From Pseudomonas sp. GM84 (lineage in GTDB: Bacteria > Pseudomonadota > Gammaproteobacteria > Pseudomonadales > Pseudomonadaceae), in NCBI RefSeq assembly GCF_000282535.1, contig NZ_AKJC01000139.1, forward strand, positions 1 through 52,646: DNA of 52,646 nucleotides, written 5' to 3'. Position numbers and translations under genes: made by a program. Under the pieces are notes generated by a model. It had not been told where the DNA came from. It saw only the letters and a program-made list of their open reading frames with translations, and made no database searches. Position 1 is the first letter of the stretch. Every line of letters starts with the position of its first letter. Positions 21,212 through 30,917 of the stretch are shown one piece after another.

Positions 21212-24200
21212 ATGTTGATCCTGCGCGGCGCTCCTGCCCTTTCTGCCTTTCGCCACGGTAAATTACTCGAGCAACTGAGCCAGAAAGTCCCCGCTGTTAC
21301 TGGTTTGTATGCCGAATTTGCCCACTTCGCCGATGTTGCCGGCGAGCTGACCGCCGACCAGCAGCAGGTGCTGGGCCGTCTGCTCAAATACGGCCCGAGC
21401 GTGCCGGTACAGGAGCCGACCGGCCGCCTGTTCCTGGTCGTACCGCGCCTGGGCACCATCTCGCCATGGGCCAGCAAGGCCAGCGACATCGCCCACAACT
21501 GCGGCCTGCAGTCGATCCAGCGCCTGGAGCGCGGCATCGCCTACTACGTTGCCGGCAACCTGAGCGACGCTGACGCCGCATTGATCGCCGCCGAGCTGCA
21601 CGACCGCATGACCCAGCGCGTGCTGGGCCAGCTCGAGCAAGCCGCCGACCTGTTCAGCCATGCCCAGCCCAAGCCGATGACCTCGGTCGACATCCTGGCC
21701 GGTGGCCGCGACGCCCTGGCCCAGGCCAACATCGACCTGGGCCTGGCCCTGGCCGAAGACGAGATCGACTATCTGGTCAATGCCTTCCAGGGTCTCAAGC
21801 GCAACCCGAACGACATCGAACTGATGATGTTCGCCCAGGCCAACTCCGAGCACTGCCGCCACAAGATCTTCAACGCCAGTTGGGACATCGATGGCCAGGC
21901 TCAGGAAAAGAGCCTGTTCGGCATGATCAAGAACACCTACCAGATGCACAACGAAGGTGTGCTGTCTGCGTACAAGGACAACGCCTCGGTGATCGTCGGC
22001 AACGTTGCCGGCCGTTTCTTCCCGAACCCTGAAACCCGCCAGTACGGCGCGGTGCAGGAGCCGGTGCATATCCTGATGAAGGTCGAGACGCACAACCACC
22101 CGACCGCCATCGCCCCGTTTTCCGGCGCCTCCACCGGCTCCGGCGGCGAAATCCGCGACGAAGGCGCGACCGGCCGTGGCGCCAAGCCCAAGGCTGGCCT
22201 GACCGGCTTCACCGTGTCCAACCTGCGTATCCCGGGCTTCGAACAGCCGTGGGAGCAGGCTTATGGCAAGCCGGAGCGCATCGTCGACGCCCTCGACATC
22301 ATGATCGAAGGCCCCCTGGGCGGCGCCGCGTTCAACAACGAATTCGGTCGTCCGGCCCTGACCGGCTATTTCCGTACCTTCGAGCAGTCCATCAACACCC
22401 CGCACGGTGAAGAAGTGCGCGGCTATCACAAGCCGATCATGCTCGCTGGCGGTATGGGCAACATCCGTGAAGATCACGTGCAGAAGGGCGAGATCACCGT
22501 CGGCGCCAAGCTGATCGTGCTCGGCGGCCCGGCCATGCTGATCGGCCTGGGCGGCGGCGCCGCTTCGTCGGTTGCCACCGGTGCCAGCTCGGCAGACCTG
22601 GATTTTGCCTCGGTGCAGCGCGAAAACCCGGAAATGGAGCGCCGTTGCCAGGAGGTCATCGACCGCTGCTGGCAGTTGGGCGACAACAACCCGATCGCCT
22701 TCATCCATGACGTTGGCGCCGGCGGTATCTCCAACGCCTTCCCTGAACTGGTCAACGACGGTGGCCGTGGTGGCCGCTTCGAACTGCGCAACGTGCCCAA
22801 CGACGAGCCGGGCATGGCCCCGCACGAAATCTGGAGCAACGAGTCGCAAGAGCGCTACGTGCTGGCTGTCAGCGCTGTCGACTTCGAGCGCTTCCAGGCC
22901 ATCTGTGAGCGTGAGCGTTGCCCGTTTGCGGTGGTCGGTGAAGCCACTGAAGAGCCGCACCTGACCGTAAGCGACAGCCACTTCGGCAACACGCCGGTGG
23001 ACATGCCGCTCGACGTGCTGCTGGGCAAGCCGCCACGCATGCACCGTTCGGTCACCCGCGAAGCCGAGCTGGGCGATGATTTCGACCCGAGCGAGCTGGA
23101 CCTGGACGCCGCCGTGCAGCGCGTGCTGAACCACCCGGCCGTGGCCAGCAAGAGCTTCCTGATCACCATCGGCGACCGCACCATCACCGGCCTGGTTGCC
23201 CGCGACCAGATGGTCGGCCCGTGGCAGGTACCGGTGGCCGACTGCGCCGTCACCGCCACCAGCTTCGACGTCTACACCGGTGAAGCCATGGCCATGGGCG
23301 AGCGTACCCCGCTGGCGCTGCTGGATGCCCCGGCGTCCGGCCGCATGGCGATCGGCGAGACCCTGACCAACCTGGCGGCTTCGCGCATCGAGAAGCTGTC
23401 CGACATCAAGCTGTCGGCCAACTGGATGTCCGCCGCCGGCCACCCTGGCGAAGACGCTCGCCTGTACGACACCGTCAAGGCTGTCGGCATGGAGCTGTGC
23501 CCGGAGCTGGGTATTACCATTCCGGTCGGCAAAGACTCGATGTCGATGAAGACCAAGTGGAGCGAAGAGGGTGTCGACAAGAGCGTCACCTCGCCGATGT
23601 CGCTGATCATTACCGGCTTCGCCCCGGTCACCGACATCCGCAAGACCCTGACCCCCGAACTGCGCATGGACAAGGGCGAGACCGACCTGATCCTGATCGA
23701 CCTGGGCCGCGGCAAGAACCGCATGGGCGCCTCGATCCTGGCCCAGACCTACGGCAAGATCGCGGCCCAGGCACCAGACGTCGACGACGCAGAAGACCTC
23801 AAGGCGTTCTTCGCCGTGATCCAGGGCCTGAACGCCGACGGCCACCTGCTGGCCTACCACGACCGTTCCGACGGCGGCCTGCTGACCACCGTGCTGGAAA
23901 TGGCCTTCGCCGGCCACTGCGGCCTCGACCTGCACCTCGACCCGCTGACCGACATCCGCAAGGACGTGCCGGCGATCCTCTTCAACGAAGAGCTGGGTGC
24001 GGTCATCCAGGTTCGCCAGGATGCCACCCCGGACGTGCTGGCGCAGTTCAGCGCCGCCGGCCTGGGCGAAGGTTGCGTGTCGGTGATCGGCAAGCCGGTC
24101 AACAACGCTGAAGTGTCCATCAGCCTCAACGGCGAAGTGCTGTTCGACGACGATCGCCGCATGCTGCAGCGCCAGTGGGCCGAAACCAGCTACCAGATCC

Positions 24201-25111
24201 AGCGCCTGCGTGACAACGCCGACTGCGCCGATCAGGAATTCGACCTGCTGCTCGAAGAAGACAACCCAGGCCTGACCGCCAAGCTTGGCTTCGACGTCAA
24301 TGACGACATCGCCGCGCCATACATCAAGAAAGGTGTGCGTCCGCAAGTGGCGATCCTGCGCGAGCAGGGCGTCAACGGGCAGGTCGAGATGGCTGCTGCC
24401 TTCGACCGCGCCGGCTTCGCTGCCATCGACGTGCACATGAGCGACATCCTCGCCGGCCGCGTCGACTTCGAAGCCTTCAAGGGCCTGGTCGCCTGCGGTG
24501 GTTTCTCCTACGGTGACGTCCTCGGCGCCGGTGAAGGCTGGGCCAAGTCGGCGCTGTTCAACGCCCGTGCCCGTGATGCCTTCCAGGCCTTCTTCGAGCG
24601 TAACGACAGCTTCGCCCTGGGCGTGTGCAACGGTTGCCAGATGATGTCCAACCTGCACGAGCTGATTCCGGGCACCGAGCACTGGCCGCACTTCGTGCGC
24701 AACCGCTCGGAGCAGTTCGAAGCGCGCGTGGCCATGGTCGAGGTGCAGAAGTCCAACTCGATCTTCCTGCAGGGCATGGCCGGTTCGCGCATGCCGATCG
24801 CCATCGCCCACGGTGAAGGCCATGCCGAGTTCGCCAGCGAAGAGGCACTGCTGGCAGCCGACCTGTCCGGTTGCGTGGCCCTGCGCTACGTCGACAACCA
24901 CGGCAAGGTCACCGAAGCCTACCCGGCCAACCCGAACGGCTCGCCGCGTGGTATCACCGGCCTGACCAGCCGCGACGGCCGCGTGACCATCATGATGCCG
25001 CACCCGGAGCGTGTGTTCCGCGCCGTGCAGAACTCCTGGCGCCCGGATGAGTGGCAGGAAGACGCCGCGCTGATGCGCATGTTCCGCAATGCGCGGGTGT
25101 GGGTGAACTAA
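21212..25111 (+). CDS. purL: Phosphoribosylformylglycinamidine synthase
   Basis: A 1299-residue large-type PurL, converting FGAR to FGAM with ATP and glutamine in purine synthesis. It has an N-terminal PurS-like region, two AIR-synthase-like ATP-binding halves ([14 protein letters not shown] near residue 290; [11 protein letters not shown] near 770) and a C-terminal glutamine amidotransferase. In that domain the nucleophile Cys is in GVCNGCQMM (about 1138) and the His/Glu pair is in PHPERVFR (about 1265). Length is normal for proteobacteria. A small YqfO-like gene follows at 2 bases. Confidence 0.97.
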   Translation: MLILRGAPALSAFRHGKLLEQLSQKVPAVTGLYAEFAHFADVAGELTADQQQVLGRLLKYGPSVPVQEPTGRLFLVVPRLGTISPWASKASDIAHNCGLQSIQRLERGIAYYVAGNLSDADAALIAAELHDRMTQRVLGQLEQAADLFSHAQPKPMTSVDILAGGRDALAQANIDLGLALAEDEIDYLVNAFQGLKRNPNDIELMMFAQANSEHCRHKIFNASWDIDGQAQEKSLFGMIKNTYQMHNEGVLSAYKDNASVIVGNVAGRFFPNPETRQYGAVQEPVHILMKVETHNHPTAIAPFSGASTGSGGEIRDEGATGRGAKPKAGLTGFTVSNLRIPGFEQPWEQAYGKPERIVDALDIMIEGPLGGAAFNNEFGRPALTGYFRTFEQSINTPHGEEVRGYHKPIMLAGGMGNIREDHVQKGEITVGAKLIVLGGPAMLIGLGGGAASSVATGASSADLDFASVQRENPEMERRCQEVIDRCWQLGDNNPIAFIHDVGAGGISNAFPELVNDGGRGGRFELRNVPNDEPGMAPHEIWSNESQERYVLAVSAVDFERFQAICERERCPFAVVGEATEEPHLTVSDSHFGNTPVDMPLDVLLGKPPRMHRSVTREAELGDDFDPSELDLDAAVQRVLNHPAVASKSFLITIGDRTITGLVARDQMVGPWQVPVADCAVTATSFDVYTGEAMAMGERTPLALLDAPASGRMAIGETLTNLAASRIEKLSDIKLSANWMSAAGHPGEDARLYDTVKAVGMELCPELGITIPVGKDSMSMKTKWSEEGVDKSVTSPMSLIITGFAPVTDIRKTLTPELRMDKGETDLILIDLGRGKNRMGASILAQTYGKIAAQAPDVDDAEDLKAFFAVIQGLNADGHLLAYHDRSDGGLLTTVLEMAFAGHCGLDLHLDPLTDIRKDVPAILFNEELGAVIQVRQDATPDVLAQFSAAGLGEGCVSVIGKPVNNAEVSISLNGEVLFDDDRRMLQRQWAETSYQIQRLRDNADCADQEFDLLLEEDNPGLTAKLGFDVNDDIAAPYIKKGVRPQVAILREQGVNGQVEMAAAFDRAGFAAIDVHMSDILAGRVDFEAFKGLVACGGFSYGDVLGAGEGWAKSALFNARARDAFQAFFERNDSFALGVCNGCQMMSNLHELIPGTEHWPHFVRNRSEQFEARVAMVEVQKSNSIFLQGMAGSRMPIAIAHGEGHAEFASEEALLAADLSGCVALRYVDNHGKVTEAYPANPNGSPRGITGLTSRDGRVTIMMPHPERVFRAVQNSWRPDEWQEDAALMRMFRNARVWVN

Positions 25112-25113
25112 GG

Positions 25114-25425
25114 GTGTACAAGCTCGCCTTCTTCGTCCCGGCCAGCCATGTCGACGTGGTCAAGGCCGCCGTGTTCGCCGCCGGTGGCGGGCGTATCGGC
25201 GACTACGACCACTGCGCCTGGCAGACCTTGGGCCAGGGCCAGTTCCGCCCGTTGGACGGCAGCCAGCCGTACCTCGGGCAAGCTGGCCAGGTCGAGGTGG
25301 TCGAGGAGTGGAAGGTGGAGCTGGTGGTGGCCGATGAGCTGATTCGTCAGGTCGTCACTGCGTTGAAGCAGAGCCACCCCTATGAGACCCCGGCGTATGA
25401 GGTCTGGCCGTTGGCTGACTTCTGA
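25114..25425 (+). CDS. Small NIF3/YqfO-family domain protein
   Basis: A 103-residue protein starting at GTG 25114, two bases after the purL stop; no ATG fits. It matches the stand-alone middle domain of NIF3/YqfO proteins: YKLAFFVPASHVDVVKAA at the start, GRIGDYDHCAW at about 30-40, and SHPYETPAYEVWPL at the end. The fold is PII/CutA1-like and its role is unknown. There is no NIF3 metal-binding domain beside it. Close coupling to purL suggests read-through expression. A longer frame starting inside purL at 25051 exists but lacks family similarity at its N-terminus. Confidence 0.85.
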   Translation: MYKLAFFVPASHVDVVKAAVFAAGGGRIGDYDHCAWQTLGQGQFRPLDGSQPYLGQAGQVEVVEEWKVELVVADELIRQVVTALKQSHPYETPAYEVWPLADF

Positions 25426-25448
25426 GCGCCTTGAAGCCTCGCGGTTAC

Positions 25449-25493
25449 AAAACGCCAAGCCCCGGTATTCTCCTGCCGGGGCTTGGCGTTTTT
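25449..25493. terminator. Bidirectional terminator between the purL unit and the HET-C locus
   Basis: AAAACGCCAAGCCCCGG at 25449-25465 pairs with CCGGGGCTTGGCGTTTT from 25476, a stem of about 17 bp with a 10-base loop and T-runs on both strands. It separates the purL-yqfO-like unit from the convergent HET-C gene. Confidence 0.92.
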
Positions 25494-25501
25494 ACAGGGG
25501 C

Positions 25502-27526
25502 TTAGATGAACAGCCCACGCAAGCGGTCCCAGACGCTTGTGTCGACGTACGGGCGCTCATGCCCGGGCGACTTGTCGAAGATGGAGGCCTTGCCGGCCTG
25601 TTCAATGGCTTCGCTGTGCTCGCTTGCCCATACACTGACCAGCTCGTCCTGCCAGTCGCTGTCGTTGGGGTGGGTGAAGTAGCTGCGCGCGACCACCCGC
25701 GGATCGAGGAGCCGCCCGCCCTGCCAGTGCTTGTACATGGCAAGGCCGACGTTGCGTACAGCAACGCGTGCCATCAGCACGGCCAGAGTATGCAAGGGAT
25801 GGACGTCATGGTCCTTGGCCAGCTGGGAGTGGGTCGGGTTGGTGGAACCGGATGTATTGGGGTTGTCCTTACGGAGGGTCTGTATGTCATCGACGGTATT
25901 GCCGACCAGGTTGATCAGGGCCTGGTAACCCATCTTTATCAGGTCCTGCGTATTGCGAATGGGGGAGTCGATGATCCAGGAGGCCAGCCTCAGCCCATTG
26001 AATCCGGGTATGTCCGCCAGGATGTCGCGCACTTCGAGAGAGGTCTGCAGATACGCCTGCCATTTCGGGTCGGGGTGGTCACGCAGCAGGATCAGCAGGG
26101 CGAGCTCCGAATCAGCACGCTGGCCAGGTGTGATGTTCTCGAAGCTGCCGGACGTCTTGAACAGCACCCGCGCCATCGGCTCGGCCAAGCTGGCGATCAC
26201 ATCGGTGCCGGAGAACATGCCGGTGACGACTGGCCAACCGTGCGTGCAGTCGGTTTTCCCTGTCCATGGCAGCACATGGTCGTGCCCCATTTTGCGCAGG
26301 CTCAGTTCGGCGTAGTTGGAGTGGGCAAAGTAATCCTCCAGCACGTGCAGGGCCGCACCGAACTCACGCAGCCCTTGGGGAGTCGGACCCGATGACATGG
26401 CATCACGCAGGCGCTCGCACATGTAGTCGACCGAGGTGAAGATGTGGCGCTTCATGGATTTCTTCGGGTCCACCTGCAGCAGGGGATCATCCTGGGCGAT
26501 GGGCGCCTCGAAATCCTCGTCGATGGTGCGTGGGTCGAAGTTCGATGGGGTGGGGGTGTAGGGGTTGTCGATATGTTCGCTCGGTCGATAGACCCCAAGC
26601 ATCTGCGGCGTGACCACATAGTGACTGCGTTCTTCCGGGGTGCTTTGCAGGCTGGGGAAAGACCTCAGCGCCAGCAGGTCGACGAGCTGTGTCAACACCT
26701 CTCTGGAAAGCTTGGCGGGGAAGTCTTTCGGCGCATTTGTGGCGCGGACCAGTTTGGGGTCGAGCAGCTGTGAAAAGTCGCGCAACCAGTTGCCGAAATA
26801 GATCGCCCGGCGTTGCTTCTCGTTGAAGCCTGCGTATTTGAGATCCTCCTCGATCGACCCGTGCCCCCAGGACTGATCCGGACGATCTTTGTTGCCGCCC
26901 CCTGCAGAAAAACCCTCATGGCTTCCGTCCTGGGTATCGGCGTGCTGCGCATGCTCGTCCTGGCTCAGGCGGATGAAGCGTTGCAGCGCTTGGTGGCCCA
27001 CCTGCAAGTGGGTGTCTCGATCGCGGGTGCAGAGGCGGGCGACCGTCAGCTTGCCAGGGTTGATGGGCTCAATGTTCGAGAACAGGTTGGCAAAACGGGC
27101 ACCCTCTTCGAACGTGGCATCCTCGGCGACGCTGGCACGGCCGTTGGCCAGGCGGGGCGCGTAATCCTGGCGCAGGACGTTGTCCAGGTGGTGACCGAAC
27201 TCATGCAGCAGGATGGTCGCCAGCTCGCAGGCGGCCTCCGGCTGTTGCCGCGCGGTCTCGATCACCTCGGGGTGCAGGTGGATGATGCGGGTGGCGTTGT
27301 CGTAGCTGGCTTTGCCTAGTGCTTGTGTACCGATCTGGTGGACAGGATTGACCAGCGTGCCGTCGCGCATTGCGTTGTGCAGTTGTTGGTAGCAGGTAGC
27401 TGGCAGGTCGTCTCCGAACACTGGGATCAGCATCGAGCGGAGGGCTCTGGGCGAAAGCGGCGCGGCAAACTCAGTCAGTCGATCCAGTGCAAAAGTGGTA
27501 GTCAGGATCGCAGGAAGAGAGGGCAT
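25502..27526 (-). CDS. HET-C domain protein with N-terminal HExxH metalloprotease-like domain
   Basis: A 674-residue protein in two parts. Residues about 1-160 form a domain with ILLHEFGHHLDNVL; HEFGH at 108-112 (bases 27191-27205) is a complete zincin motif, and Glu residues 28-33 positions later (EDATFEEGARF) could give a third ligand. Residues about 215-620 form the bacterial HET-C domain: YFGNWLRDFSQLLDP at 243-257, HVLEDYFAHSN at 394-404 with His/Glu/Asp/His like zinc-phospholipase-C-type folds, VVTGMFSGTD at 433-442, and SHSQLAKDHD-like THSQLAKDHD near 580. No signal peptide is visible. Start ATG 27526 fits the paralogue; 27598 is possible, and neither has a good ribosome site. HET-C proteins are named from fungal self-recognition; the bacterial role is unknown. 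Confidence 0.78.
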   Translation of the reverse strand: MPSLPAILTTTFALDRLTEFAAPLSPRALRSMLIPVFGDDLPATCYQQLHNAMRDGTLVNPVHQIGTQALGKASYDNATRIIHLHPEVIETARQQPEAACELATILLHEFGHHLDNVLRQDYAPRLANGRASVAEDATFEEGARFANLFSNIEPINPGKLTVARLCTRDRDTHLQVGHQALQRFIRLSQDEHAQHADTQDGSHEGFSAGGGNKDRPDQSWGHGSIEEDLKYAGFNEKQRRAIYFGNWLRDFSQLLDPKLVRATNAPKDFPAKLSREVLTQLVDLLALRSFPSLQSTPEERSHYVVTPQMLGVYRPSEHIDNPYTPTPSNFDPRTIDEDFEAPIAQDDPLLQVDPKKSMKRHIFTSVDYMCERLRDAMSSGPTPQGLREFGAALHVLEDYFAHSNYAELSLRKMGHDHVLPWTGKTDCTHGWPVVTGMFSGTDVIASLAEPMARVLFKTSGSFENITPGQRADSELALLILLRDHPDPKWQAYLQTSLEVRDILADIPGFNGLRLASWIIDSPIRNTQDLIKMGYQALINLVGNTVDDIQTLRKDNPNTSGSTNPTHSQLAKDHDVHPLHTLAVLMARVAVRNVGLAMYKHWQGGRLLDPRVVARSYFTHPNDSDWQDELVSVWASEHSEAIEQAGKASIFDKSPGHERPYVDTSVWDRLRGLFI

Positions 27527-27702
27527 GGCGGGGACTCGGCAATAGTTGGAGCTCCCAGCATGCGAGCGCGACCGTTCTGCGGGGAGCGGGCAACTCATCC
27601 CACAGCACGGCTGGCGGCGGGACCTCGCTCAGCCCCGGTGACAAGCCTGCACCTGCGGTCGGTGGTTCCTGCTGCTTGAAGCGGGGGGCAAAACCTTAGC
27701 GT

Positions 27703-27729
27703 CGGTAGCGTTCGCTTCGAACGCCACCG
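27703..27729. promoter_or_regulatory. Imperfect 12-bp hairpin before the secreted nuclease gene
   Basis: CGGTAGCGTTCG at 27703-27714 pairs with CGAACGCCACCG at 27718-27729 with one mismatch and a 3-base loop. It ends 3 bases before the GAGG ribosome site of the nuclease gene. It could be an operator or a structure that affects translation start. Confidence 0.4.
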
Positions 27730-27744
27730 ACCGAGGTAATGCCC

Positions 27745-28560
27745 ATGCGACATCCATCCTGGCCCAGGCGCTGCCTACATGCCTGCCTGCCACTGACACT
27801 GGCTCTCCAATCGGCGGGCTTGCACGCCGAGCCCAGCCCTGCGCCGCCCGACCATTGTCAGGTCGGTTGCCCCGTGGGGGGCGGCGAACAGACCCTGTAC
27901 CGAAATGGTTATGCCCTGAACAACAACCCACAGACCAAGTTCGCCAATTGGGTTGCCTATCGCATCACCGCGCAAACCCAGGCGTCTGCCGCCAAGCGCC
28001 AGTGGAAAGCCGACCCCGACATTGACGAAGCAAACACACTGGAGCCGGCTGACTACAAGCATGCCAGCGAGACGCTGGGTGTCGATCGCGGTCACCAGGC
28101 CAACCTGGCGTCCATGGCGGGCGTGCCGAATGCCCATGAGCTGAATTACCTGTCGAACATCACTCCTCAAATGGGCAACCTCAACAAGGGGACCTGGGAA
28201 AAACTGGAAACCCGGGAGCGCACTCTGGCGCGAGCCGAGGGTGTCACAGCGGTCTACGTGCTGACTGGCCCCTTGTACGAGGCAGACATGGACCCACTGC
28301 CAGAGGCGGACGAGCCACACCGAGTACCTAGCGGCTACTGGAAAGTTCTGTTCATCGGCGATACACCGCAGCAGGCTTCCCACGCAGGGTTCGTCATGAG
28401 CCAGGCGACGCCGCTCAAGGCAGACTTCTGCGACTACCAGGTTACGGTCGAGGAAATCGAAAAGCGCGCCGGTCTGGAGCTCTGGAGCGACCTGCCGGCA
28501 GATCAGGCAGCTCGCTTGAAAGCTGCCAAGGGAGGTCTGGCGAAACGTCTTGGCTGTTGA
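27745..28560 (+). CDS. Secreted non-specific DNA/RNA endonuclease (NUC / beta-beta-alpha metal, DRGH type)
   Basis: A 271-residue exported nuclease. Residues 1-28 form a signal peptide cut after LHA. The active site is complete by comparison with Serratia nuclease: DRGH at 114-117 (H117 general base), N147 in LNKGTW (Mg2+ ligand) and E155 in KLE. The H-to-N distance (30) and N-to-E distance (8) equal those in the Serratia enzyme. ATG 27745 is chosen since GAGG at 27733-27736 lies 8 bases before it; ATG 27739 is too close to that site. Cys at 38 and 42 could form a disulfide. It sits between two HET-C genes, divergent from the first and convergent with the second. No immunity gene adjoins it, consistent with export. 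Confidence 0.9.
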   Translation: MRHPSWPRRCLHACLPLTLALQSAGLHAEPSPAPPDHCQVGCPVGGGEQTLYRNGYALNNNPQTKFANWVAYRITAQTQASAAKRQWKADPDIDEANTLEPADYKHASETLGVDRGHQANLASMAGVPNAHELNYLSNITPQMGNLNKGTWEKLETRERTLARAEGVTAVYVLTGPLYEADMDPLPEADEPHRVPSGYWKVLFIGDTPQQASHAGFVMSQATPLKADFCDYQVTVEEIEKRAGLELWSDLPADQAARLKAAKGGLAKRLGC

Positions 28561-28619
28561 TGTCCCGTGGTGACCATCAGCGCAGCAAAGCTGGGGCCGC
28601 TTGGCGGCCACAGCCAACC

Positions 28620-30800
28620 TTACATGTGGTATCCAGGCCCTACGTCGCCCATGTTCGCCACGGTCCAGTAACTGACTCCTGTAAGCTCTTCTGCTTCCTT
28701 GATGAACTGTTCGGCATCCTGCCAGGCGCGTTCGATGTCCTGCAGTGCCCCCGCCAGATCTGACATGTGCAGCGTCCTGAGGCTTTCATAGGATTTCCCC
28801 TGTTCGACGCTGGCCGGATTCGCCTGGGCCCAGTTCCTGACGATCGCCTCGTGCCACTCGGTATCGTTGGGGTGGACCATGAAGCTTTCGGCAATATCCG
28901 CCGGCGTGCGCGCGGTTGCTCCATTGCCTTTCCAGCATTCGAACATGGCCCGGCCCACTGCTTCCACCGCCGCACTGGCCAGCGCCACGGCCAAGGTATG
29001 AAAAGGATGCGTGTCATGGTCCTTGGCCAGTTGTGAGTGGCTGGGCATGACCTTCGGGTCGACGTTGGGGTCGCCGTCGAGGTGGACCTGCAGGGTCGCG
29101 ACCTCGTCACCGGCCCATTTCAACAGAGGCTTCTTGAGCAAGGCCAGCGCGTGTTCGATGGTATTGCGCGGAAGCTCGACAATCTGTTGGACCTGGTTGA
29201 CCAGTTGGTATAGCCAGTTGTCGCGGACCTGATCGCGAGCTTTCAAGTACAGCAGGTAGGCCTCTCGATACACGGTCTGTCCGCCGTCATCCAGCAGGAT
29301 CAGCATGACTTCGTCGAAGTCGCTGCGTTCGCCGGGCTTGAGCTGACCATTTTTCAATACATCGTCGGGGTACAATTTTTCGGCGATTGGATCAATCACG
29401 CTGGCGACGATATCGAGTGAACCGAACAGACCAGTGACTACTGGCCATTCGTGCCTGGAGGCTTCTTTGCTTTCGACCCAGGTAGTCCAGGTCAATACTT
29501 CGTGCCCCAGTTGCCTCAGACTGAGCTCGACAAAGTTGGAGTGGGCGAAATAGTCCTCCAGCACATGCAGGGCCTCGCCAAAATAACGCAAGCCCTTGGC
29601 GCTCATGCCCTCCTTCTGCGCCTCATTGAGCTTCATGTGCATGTAGGCGATGGGCCTGCGGATGTAACGCTTCATCGAACGCTTGGGCATCAGTGAATTG
29701 CGTTTGTCGCCGGGCAGTACCAACGGAGGGAAATCCCGGTCGATGGCGCGTGGATCGATCGCATTCGGGTCAAGTACGGTGGGGTTGTCGATGTGCTCGT
29801 AGGGCCGGTAGACACCGAGGATCTGCGGTGTCACCCGGTACTCCTCGCGGCCTTGCCGCGTTTTCTGCAAGTCTTTGAATTCCTTGAGTGCGAGCAAGTC
29901 GACAAGCGCGGTCAGCTTGCTGCGCGCAATGCGCGGTGCCTTGCCCTGTGTCAGGCTGGCGAGCAGGTCGCTCTGTGCGTTCGTACCTTCGCCGGTGGGC
30001 AGCACGATCTTGGGATCGATCAGTTGCGAGTAGTCGCGCAGCCAGTTGCCAAAATAGATGGCCTTGCATTGCTCGTCACTGAAGCCAATGTCCTTGAGGA
30101 CCGCCTCGATGGATTCATGACCAAAGGATGCATGTCCTTCGCCGTGCCCGGTGCCGGCAGCAAAGCGCTTGCGGCGTCGTTTACCCTGATCCTCATTGGC
30201 GATCTCGGGGGCGCTGGCTGGCTCCATGGTGACCTGCTTGAGCTTGAGCGGCTGGCGATTGGCAGAGGTGCCATAAGTGGCGAAAGTGCAGTCGGCGCCG
30301 ACGGGGCTATCGTAGAACAACAGGGTCGCAGCGAAATGCGCTGCCAGGTTGGCCGGGCGCGGCGGGAAGTCTGTCGGTGCGTCGTCCGGCGAGGCTTGGT
30401 TGAAGTCGTTGCGCAACACGGTATCGATGTACAGGCCCAAGGCTTCGATCAAGGCCATCAGCAGCGCCGCGCTTGTTTCAGGTCGCTGCAGCGCCTGTTC
30501 GATGGCTGCCCGGCTGACGTCGATAGCGCGAGCTTCGGTGTCGTAGGTCGCCAATGGGCTCATGTCCTTGACCCGATGTGCCGGGTTGGGGATCTGCTGG
30601 GTGGTCAACGCATCCTTGAGCCTGGCCAGGTTGGCAACGGGAATACCGACACCGAACACAGGCCTGAGCAGAAAAGTGAAAAGCTGTGGTTCCAGCCGGC
30701 TGGCGATAGTTGTCAGATGTTCCAGGGCGAAGCGGCTGTGCAGGGTCGGCAGGGAAGGGTCGTCAGTTGCTGCGCTTTCATCGTTGTCGTCATAGGCCAT
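28620..30800 (-). CDS. HET-C domain protein, paralogue with degenerate N-terminal motif
   Basis: A 726-residue paralogue of the 25502-27526 product. HET-C marks are the same: FGHESIEAVLKDIGF near 227, YFGNWLRDYSQLIDP at 249-263, HVLEDYFAHSN at 412-422, VVTGLFGSLD at 453-462, SHSQLAKDHD near 620, and FMVHPNDTEWHE near 655. In the N-terminal domain the zincin motif is lost: HEFGH of the first protein aligns with EALGL (119-123), while flanking DTVLRNDF stays conserved, so this domain is probably not a protease. A basic KRRRKR (207-212) and a longer helical tail (about 690-726) are absent from the other copy. Start 30800 is supported by AGAGAGGA 7 bases upstream. No signal peptide is seen. Confidence 0.78.
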   Translation of the reverse strand: MAYDDNDESAATDDPSLPTLHSRFALEHLTTIASRLEPQLFTFLLRPVFGVGIPVANLARLKDALTTQQIPNPAHRVKDMSPLATYDTEARAIDVSRAAIEQALQRPETSAALLMALIEALGLYIDTVLRNDFNQASPDDAPTDFPPRPANLAAHFAATLLFYDSPVGADCTFATYGTSANRQPLKLKQVTMEPASAPEIANEDQGKRRRKRFAAGTGHGEGHASFGHESIEAVLKDIGFSDEQCKAIYFGNWLRDYSQLIDPKIVLPTGEGTNAQSDLLASLTQGKAPRIARSKLTALVDLLALKEFKDLQKTRQGREEYRVTPQILGVYRPYEHIDNPTVLDPNAIDPRAIDRDFPPLVLPGDKRNSLMPKRSMKRYIRRPIAYMHMKLNEAQKEGMSAKGLRYFGEALHVLEDYFAHSNFVELSLRQLGHEVLTWTTWVESKEASRHEWPVVTGLFGSLDIVASVIDPIAEKLYPDDVLKNGQLKPGERSDFDEVMLILLDDGGQTVYREAYLLYLKARDQVRDNWLYQLVNQVQQIVELPRNTIEHALALLKKPLLKWAGDEVATLQVHLDGDPNVDPKVMPSHSQLAKDHDTHPFHTLAVALASAAVEAVGRAMFECWKGNGATARTPADIAESFMVHPNDTEWHEAIVRNWAQANPASVEQGKSYESLRTLHMSDLAGALQDIERAWQDAEQFIKEAEELTGVSYWTVANMGDVGPGYHM

Positions 30801-30873
30801 CTCGGTGTCCTCTCTGAAGGGGGCACCATGGTGAGGTGGGTGTGCAGTCTCAATCAGCCGGAACATGTACCCG

Positions 30874-30906
30874 GTGCTGGCACAGCTTGCGAAGCTGCGC
30901 CAGCAC
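30874..30906 (-). terminator. Hairpin after the phoX-like gene
   Basis: GTGCTGGC (30874-30881) with GCCAGCAC (30899-30906), and inner AGCTT with AAGCT, form a long stem with one 2x2 mismatch and a 3-base loop. It begins 11 bases beyond the phoX-like stop codon. There is no T-run, so termination may be partial or factor-dependent. It also lies upstream of the second HET-C gene. Confidence 0.55.
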
Positions 30907-30917
30907 GGGGTAGCCGA

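Noticed and set aside
21263..25003. A 1246-codon open frame antisense to purL
   Set aside because: High GC at third codon positions leaves the opposite strand free of stops. The product is His/Val/Gly/Asp-rich without domains, and purL is unmistakable.
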